Shown: positions 7,315 through 9,485 of the stretch, in pieces
How positions within the stretch are numbered: the first letter of the stretch is position 1
How the letters are laid out: each line of letters starts with the position of its first letter
Source: an uncultured Eubacteriales bacterium
Lineage (GTDB): Bacteria; Bacillota; Clostridia; Oscillospirales; Acutalibacteraceae
DNA length: 9,485 nucleotides
Direction of reading: 5' to 3'
NCBI GenBank assembly: GCA_934546985.1
Contig: CAKTEE010000023.1
Span: 1-9,485, forward strand
Notes under the pieces: model-generated
Told to the model about the DNA's origin: nothing
Databases searched by the model: none
The model's input: the letters and a program-made list of their open reading frames with translations, nothing else
Made by a program: the position numbers and the translations under genes

Positions 7315-7332
7315 CAGTCAAAATTAAGTTAT

Positions 7333-7371
7333 AAAGCCTCATATCGGCTGAAACAGCCGATATGAGGCTTT
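7333..7371 (+). terminator. Perfect 18-bp hairpin after the Cys-rich gene
   Basis: AAAGCCTCATATCGGCTG (7333-7350) and its exact complement (7354-7371) form an 18-bp stem with an AAA loop. On the plus strand the only U run is the end of the stem itself (CTTT) followed by GCCAATTT, so it is not a classic intrinsic terminator, though position and stability suggest termination or protection of the 3' end. Confidence 0.7.
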
Positions 7372-7434
7372 GCCAATTTACAGTTTTTTAAATAGATGTT
7401 TGGTATATATTTTATATGTTTTTATTGAAAACTA

Positions 7435-7463
7435 TTGACAATGAAAAATATGTGTCATATAAT
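7435..7463 (+). promoter_or_regulatory. Perfect consensus sigma-A promoter of the ytrA-like operon
   Basis: TTGACA (7435-7440), a 17-nt spacer and TATAAT (7458-7463) match the sigma-A consensus at all 12 positions with ideal spacing. Such a strong promoter usually needs tight repression, and its -10 box lies in the left arm of a perfect inverted repeat. The start site would be near 7470. Confidence 0.93.
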
Positions 7464-7493
7464 GTGCTTGATGTTTAAGCACATTATATGACA
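7453..7493. promoter_or_regulatory. Perfect 17-bp inverted repeat, likely GntR/YtrA operator
   Basis: TGTCATATAATGTGCTT (7453-7469) is followed after 7 nt (gatgttt) by its exact reverse complement (7477-7493). The repeat covers the -10 box and the transcription start and ends 1 nt before the ribosome binding site region. YtrA-type regulators bind long inverted repeats at their own promoters, so this is the probable autoregulatory operator. Because transcription should start inside the spacer, the two arms would not form a hairpin in the mRNA, which favours a DNA-binding role. Confidence 0.85.
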
Positions 7494-7505
7494 TGGAGGA
7501 TAACA

Positions 7506-7886
7506 GTGGAAATTATCATCAGCAGTAACACGAGCAAGCCTATTTATGAACAAATTACTTCACAGTTTAAAGCGATGATTATGAGCGGTGAACTGCGCAC
7601 GGGGGATCCTATTCCATCCATGCGTGCGCTGGCAAGGTCTTTGCATATTAGTGTCATTACTGTTCAAAAAGCATATGAGGATTTGCACAGGGACGGTTTT
7701 ATTGATACAACTGTTGGGCGAGGAAGTTTTGTTTCTGCACAAAATAAAGATTTTCTTCAGGAAGAACAGCAAAGAAAAGCGGAAGAACATTTGCAGGAAG
7801 CCGCTGAAATTGGCAGAACCAGCGGTATTCCTGTGGGAAAACTGATTGAATTATTAAAGTTGTTTTATGATGGAGGGGATGAATAA
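7506..7886 (+). CDS. GntR family transcriptional regulator, YtrA subfamily
   Basis: A 126-residue regulator, the short length typical of the YtrA subfamily. The winged helix (10-77) begins KPIYEQITSQFKAMIMSGEL (11-30), continues GDPIPSMRALARSLHISVITVQKAYEDL (33-60) with the recognition helix at about 50-60, and ends in the wing VGRGSFVS (70-77). The remaining 50 residues form a short helical tail instead of a large effector domain. The GTG at 7506 follows GGAGG (7495-7499); an upstream ATG at 7488 has no ribosome site and would lie inside the operator. Its stop overlaps the ATPase start (TAATG), the usual arrangement where the regulator controls an ABC transporter induced by cell-envelope stress or peptide antibiotics. 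The inducer here is unknown. Confidence 0.92.
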   Translation: MEIIISSNTSKPIYEQITSQFKAMIMSGELRTGDPIPSMRALARSLHISVITVQKAYEDLHRDGFIDTTVGRGSFVSAQNKDFLQEEQQRKAEEHLQEAAEIGRTSGIPVGKLIELLKLFYDGGDE

Positions 7887-8371
7887 TGCAGGAAAATGCA
7901 TTGTCAGTAAATGGTTTGACGAAAAAATATACGGATTTTCTTTTGGACAATGTTACTTTTCAGGTGCCTAAGGGGACCATTGTAGGTCTGATAGGTGAAA
8001 ACGGCGCGGGAAAAAGTACAACAATAAACGCTATACTGGGATTAATTAAAAAAGACGGTGGGTGTGTTTCCGTTTTGGGGAAGACGGAACAGGAGTTGGA
8101 TTGTGCCGTCCGCGAAAACATTGGCGTAGTTTTTGACGGTAATAATTTCCCGGAAGAGCTGACCCCTGTAAGATTAAATAAGGTGCTGAGAAATATTTAT
8201 CATTCTTGGGATGAAAAGAAATTTTTCAATTTATTGGAAAAGTTTTCCCTCCCAACCAAGAAAAAAATACAAAATTTTTCAAAAGGAATGAAAATGAAAT
8301 TGTCTCTTGCGGTTGCGTTGTCCCATGGAACAAAGCTTTTAATATTGGACGTAAACTGTAGGATAGCTTAG
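7886..8371 (+). pseudogene. ABC transporter ATPase, cut off at Walker B
   Basis: The product starts as a normal ABC ATPase: Walker A GENGAGKST (37-45), a divergent signature FSKGMKMK (131-138) and LLILD (151-155), the hydrophobic run and Asp of Walker B. The next residues should be E-A-T plus the D-loop, H-switch and the rest of a protein of about 230-300 residues. Instead VNCRIA and a stop follow. The homology ends at about 8350, and the last 21 bases come from unrelated DNA. The catalytic glutamate is missing, so the protein cannot hydrolyse ATP normally. The start overlaps the regulator by 1 nt and has GGAGGGG (7872-7878). The other half and any permease gene are not in this window, consistent with insertion of an element, though deletion is possible. 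Confidence 0.88.
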
Positions 8372-8465
8372 AGTGTGTTTTGCGTGTATGGAGTTGGAAA
8401 GGAGCAGAGGATAACCACACGATACACAGAAGAAAGAGGGAAATGTATATACAGTAAGGGAGGAG

Positions 8466-8494
8466 CAGGTGAAAGAATGGACACCTGTTTTTTT
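8466..8494 (+). terminator. Terminator-like hairpin around a leader start codon
   Basis: CAGGTG (8466-8471) pairs with CACCTG (8482-8487), followed at once by seven T (8488-8494), the layout of an intrinsic terminator or attenuator. The 10-nt loop (8472-8481) contains the ATG of a 15-codon ORF, and the left arm lies between that ORF's ribosome site and start. The 6-bp stem is short, so it may be conditional. Confidence 0.5.
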
Positions 8495-8524
8495 GTAGAG
8501 GCGGTTAAGCCCATGAAGGCTTAA
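8477..8524 (+). CDS. Possible 15-residue leader peptide
   Basis: ATG at 8477 begins MDTCFFVEAVKPMKA and a TAA stop at 8522-8524. A strong GGGAGGAG (8458-8465) lies 11 nt upstream, slightly long but workable. The frame starts in the loop of a terminator-like hairpin and ends inside the right arm of the next hairpin, a layout typical of translational attenuation. The peptide has no recognisable function. It may be chance, but the combination of ribosome site and nested hairpins argues for a leader. Confidence 0.4.
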   Translation: MDTCFFVEAVKPMKA

Positions 8525-8530
8525 CCGCCT
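8499..8530. repeat. Perfect 13-bp inverted repeat in the element leader
   Basis: AGGCGGTTAAGCC (8499-8511) and GGCTTAACCGCCT (8518-8530) are exact complements with a 6-nt loop (catgaa). No T tract follows, so it is not a standard terminator. The stop codon of the small leader ORF (8522-8524) lies in the right arm, so a ribosome reaching the end of that ORF would open this stem. Confidence 0.8.
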
Positions 8531-8543
8531 TGATTACTAAAGA

Positions 8544-8644
8544 GCAGGAACCAGATGCAGTGTCAAGGGCAGCGACAGCTGGGAGTGGAGATTTTGCGAA
8601 GCAAAATACTACTCCGAACCCTTTACACTGCAGATGATTCCTGC
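8544..8644. repeat. 101-nt long imperfect inverted repeat
   Basis: Nested complementary blocks form one extended hairpin: GCAGGAA (8544-8550) with TTCCTGC (8638-8644), TGCAGTGTcAAGGG (8556-8569) with CCCTTtACACTGCA (8619-8632, one mismatch), GGAGT (8582-8586) with ACTCC (8611-8615), and ATTTTGC (8591-8597) with GCAAAAT (8601-8607) around a GAA loop. A symmetric 5x5 internal loop separates the two outer stems. It lies about 50 nt before the DUF4240 gene. An origin of transfer, a protein-binding site or a structured 5' leader would all fit; the sequence does not decide. Confidence 0.8.
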
Positions 8645-8695
8645 CATAAGAGAAGTGAAAGTAAAGAAGCCTTTCAAGGCAGGGAGGTTGTGTGC

Positions 8696-9418
8696 ATGAC
8701 GAAAGAACAGTTTTGGAGAATTATTGAGGATGTAAATGCGGTATCCCAAAATCATGACCAAGAGACGGTTTGGACAAGGATAGTAGAGAATCTATCTCAT
8801 TACCCTTTAGAGGACATTATGGATTGGCACCTGATTTACCACGAGTACAAAGATGCGGCATACCGGGATGAAATGTTTGCGGTCAGTACAGCGTTGGGAT
8901 CGGATTATGCCGATGAGGGCCTGAACAATTTTCGGGCATGGTTAATTTCTTGCGGGAAAGAAGTATTTATGAACGCTCTTCGAGAACCCGTTACTTTGGT
9001 GGATTCCCCAAAAAAGGATGGGTGCTTCAATTACGGAAAATATGACTATGCGGCCTTTTATGCATATAACGCAAAGATGTTCCGAATAGACCCAGACAGT
9101 ACACAGGATCTGATATACGCACTGGAGGACTATACGCTGGACAGAGAAACCATAGAGGACATTCATGAAGAACTGCCAAAGCAGCAGGGCTTCGGTCAAA
9201 ACGGGGTCGGTGCTTCCTTTGCTAACTATTACTCCCCAAATTGCGGTAAAAACAATGCGCCGCAATCAGATGCCATCCAGGCATTGATGGACAGTGGAGA
9301 GGTTGTACATGCCTATGTCTACAGCAACGGAGGAAGAGAAGAATTCCTGTTCCATAACACTCCGGAAAACATTGCATCCTTTATTGGAAGCCGACCGTTT
9401 GTGGATCAAATGATGTAG
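8696..9418 (+). CDS. DUF4240 domain protein
   Basis: A 240-residue soluble protein. The N-terminal 100 residues match my memory of DUF4240: TKEQFWRIIEDVN (2-14), LEDIMDWHLIYHEYKDAAYRDE (38-59) and FRAWLISCGKEVFMNAL (79-95). The function of this domain is not established. After about 115 a further domain follows that I do not recognise: YDYAAFYAYNAKMFR (116-130), a Gly/Asn-rich linker with GFGQNGVGASFANYYSPNCG (165-184), then a beta-rich end with VVHAYVYSNGGREEFLF (203-219). The ATG at 8696 is preferred because AGGGAGG (8681-8687) lies 8 nt upstream; longer in-frame starts reach into the hairpin. Being second in a likely mobile element, it may be an accessory or defence-related cargo gene, which is only a guess. 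Confidence 0.75.
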   Translation: MTKEQFWRIIEDVNAVSQNHDQETVWTRIVENLSHYPLEDIMDWHLIYHEYKDAAYRDEMFAVSTALGSDYADEGLNNFRAWLISCGKEVFMNALREPVTLVDSPKKDGCFNYGKYDYAAFYAYNAKMFRIDPDSTQDLIYALEDYTLDRETIEDIHEELPKQQGFGQNGVGASFANYYSPNCGKNNAPQSDAIQALMDSGEVVHAYVYSNGGREEFLFHNTPENIASFIGSRPFVDQMM

Positions 9419-9469
9419 GACGGATTTTGCGGACATTCAAAATAAAAAAGAATGTGGAGGTAACAGACA

Positions 9470-9485
9470 ATGGCAAAATCATTAT
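9470..9485 (+). CDS. Start of a further element gene (partial)
   Basis: ATG at 9470 follows GGAGG (9456-9460) by 9 nt and opens MAKSL before the window ends. It starts 51 nt after the DUF4240 stop on the same strand, probably in the same transcript. Five residues do not identify it; small TnpV-type proteins of clostridial elements begin similarly as I recall, but that is a weak hint. Confidence 0.6.

Larger units (their letters stand above)
8351..9485 (+). mobile_element. Left part of a putative integrated element (runs off window)
   Basis: From about 8351 the sequence no longer matches the interrupted ATPase gene. It carries a leader-like region with several hairpins, a DUF4240 gene and the beginning of another gene. 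No integrase, relaxase or terminal repeat is visible in this window, so the class is unproven. The style, with small accessory genes each with a strong ribosome site and conserved structured spacers, recalls integrative and conjugative elements of gut Clostridia. The exact boundary may be shifted by one or two bases, since base 8351 (G) could belong to either side. Confidence 0.55.

Noticed and set aside
7488..7505. ATG start giving six extra residues to the GntR regulator
   Set aside because: It lies inside the operator repeat with no ribosome site, while GTG at 7506 has GGAGG and matches the family N-terminus.
8351..8400. Group II intron at the ATPase break
   Set aside because: The sequence after the junction does not start with GTGYG, and no reverse transcriptase is visible in the window.
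8555..8695. Longer in-frame start for the DUF4240 gene
   Set aside because: It would translate the long hairpin; the ATG at 8696 has a strong ribosome site and begins the recognisable domain.

Overview
The window looks like chromosome from an endospore-forming member of the Clostridia (Bacillota), with the start of what appears to be a mobile element at its right end. The evidence is a complete spoIIA sporulation operon (anti-anti-sigma, anti-sigma, sigma-F), a bacterial type A RNase P RNA, a PcrA-type helicase, strong AGGAGG ribosome binding sites, use of GTG and TTG starts, and textbook sigma-A promoters. The gene mix would fit the Oscillospiraceae/Ruminococcaceae, but the family is inferred, not shown.

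Layout. 1-74 (minus): tRNA-Val(UAC) with its own consensus promoter. 75-693: AT-rich DNA without a gene, holding possible Spo0A and sigma-H sites upstream of spoIIA. 694-2121: spoIIAA, spoIIAB and sigF, tightly packed and closed by a strong terminator. 2351-2759 (minus): rnpB with a consensus promoter and its own terminator. 2798-3897: an LCP (LytR-CpsA-Psr) cell-wall polymer ligase with terminator. 3910-6330: a pcrA-like UvrD/Rep helicase with a clear promoter and an unusual acidic insertion of about 40 residues. 6372-7371: an unrecognised protein with 24 cysteines, preceded by a possible mother-cell sporulation promoter. 7435-8350: a YtrA-type GntR regulator under a perfect sigma-A promoter whose -10 box lies in a perfect 17-bp inverted repeat, coupled to an ABC ATPase gene that breaks off exactly at the Walker B aspartate. 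8351-9485: foreign-looking DNA with a small leader ORF interleaved with a terminator-like hairpin, a perfect 13-bp hairpin, a 101-nt long imperfect hairpin, a DUF4240 protein and the first codons of another gene.

How the parts relate. SpoIIAA, SpoIIAB and sigma-F form the forespore partner-switch module, and the Cys-rich protein may be a later mother-cell product. The GntR regulator probably represses its own operon through the inverted repeat. The ATPase it controls has lost its second half, so the transporter is probably dead in this strain unless the element excises. The most interesting stretch is 8350-8695, where an insertion has cut a conserved ATPase motif and brought in a compact set of nested RNA or DNA secondary structures.
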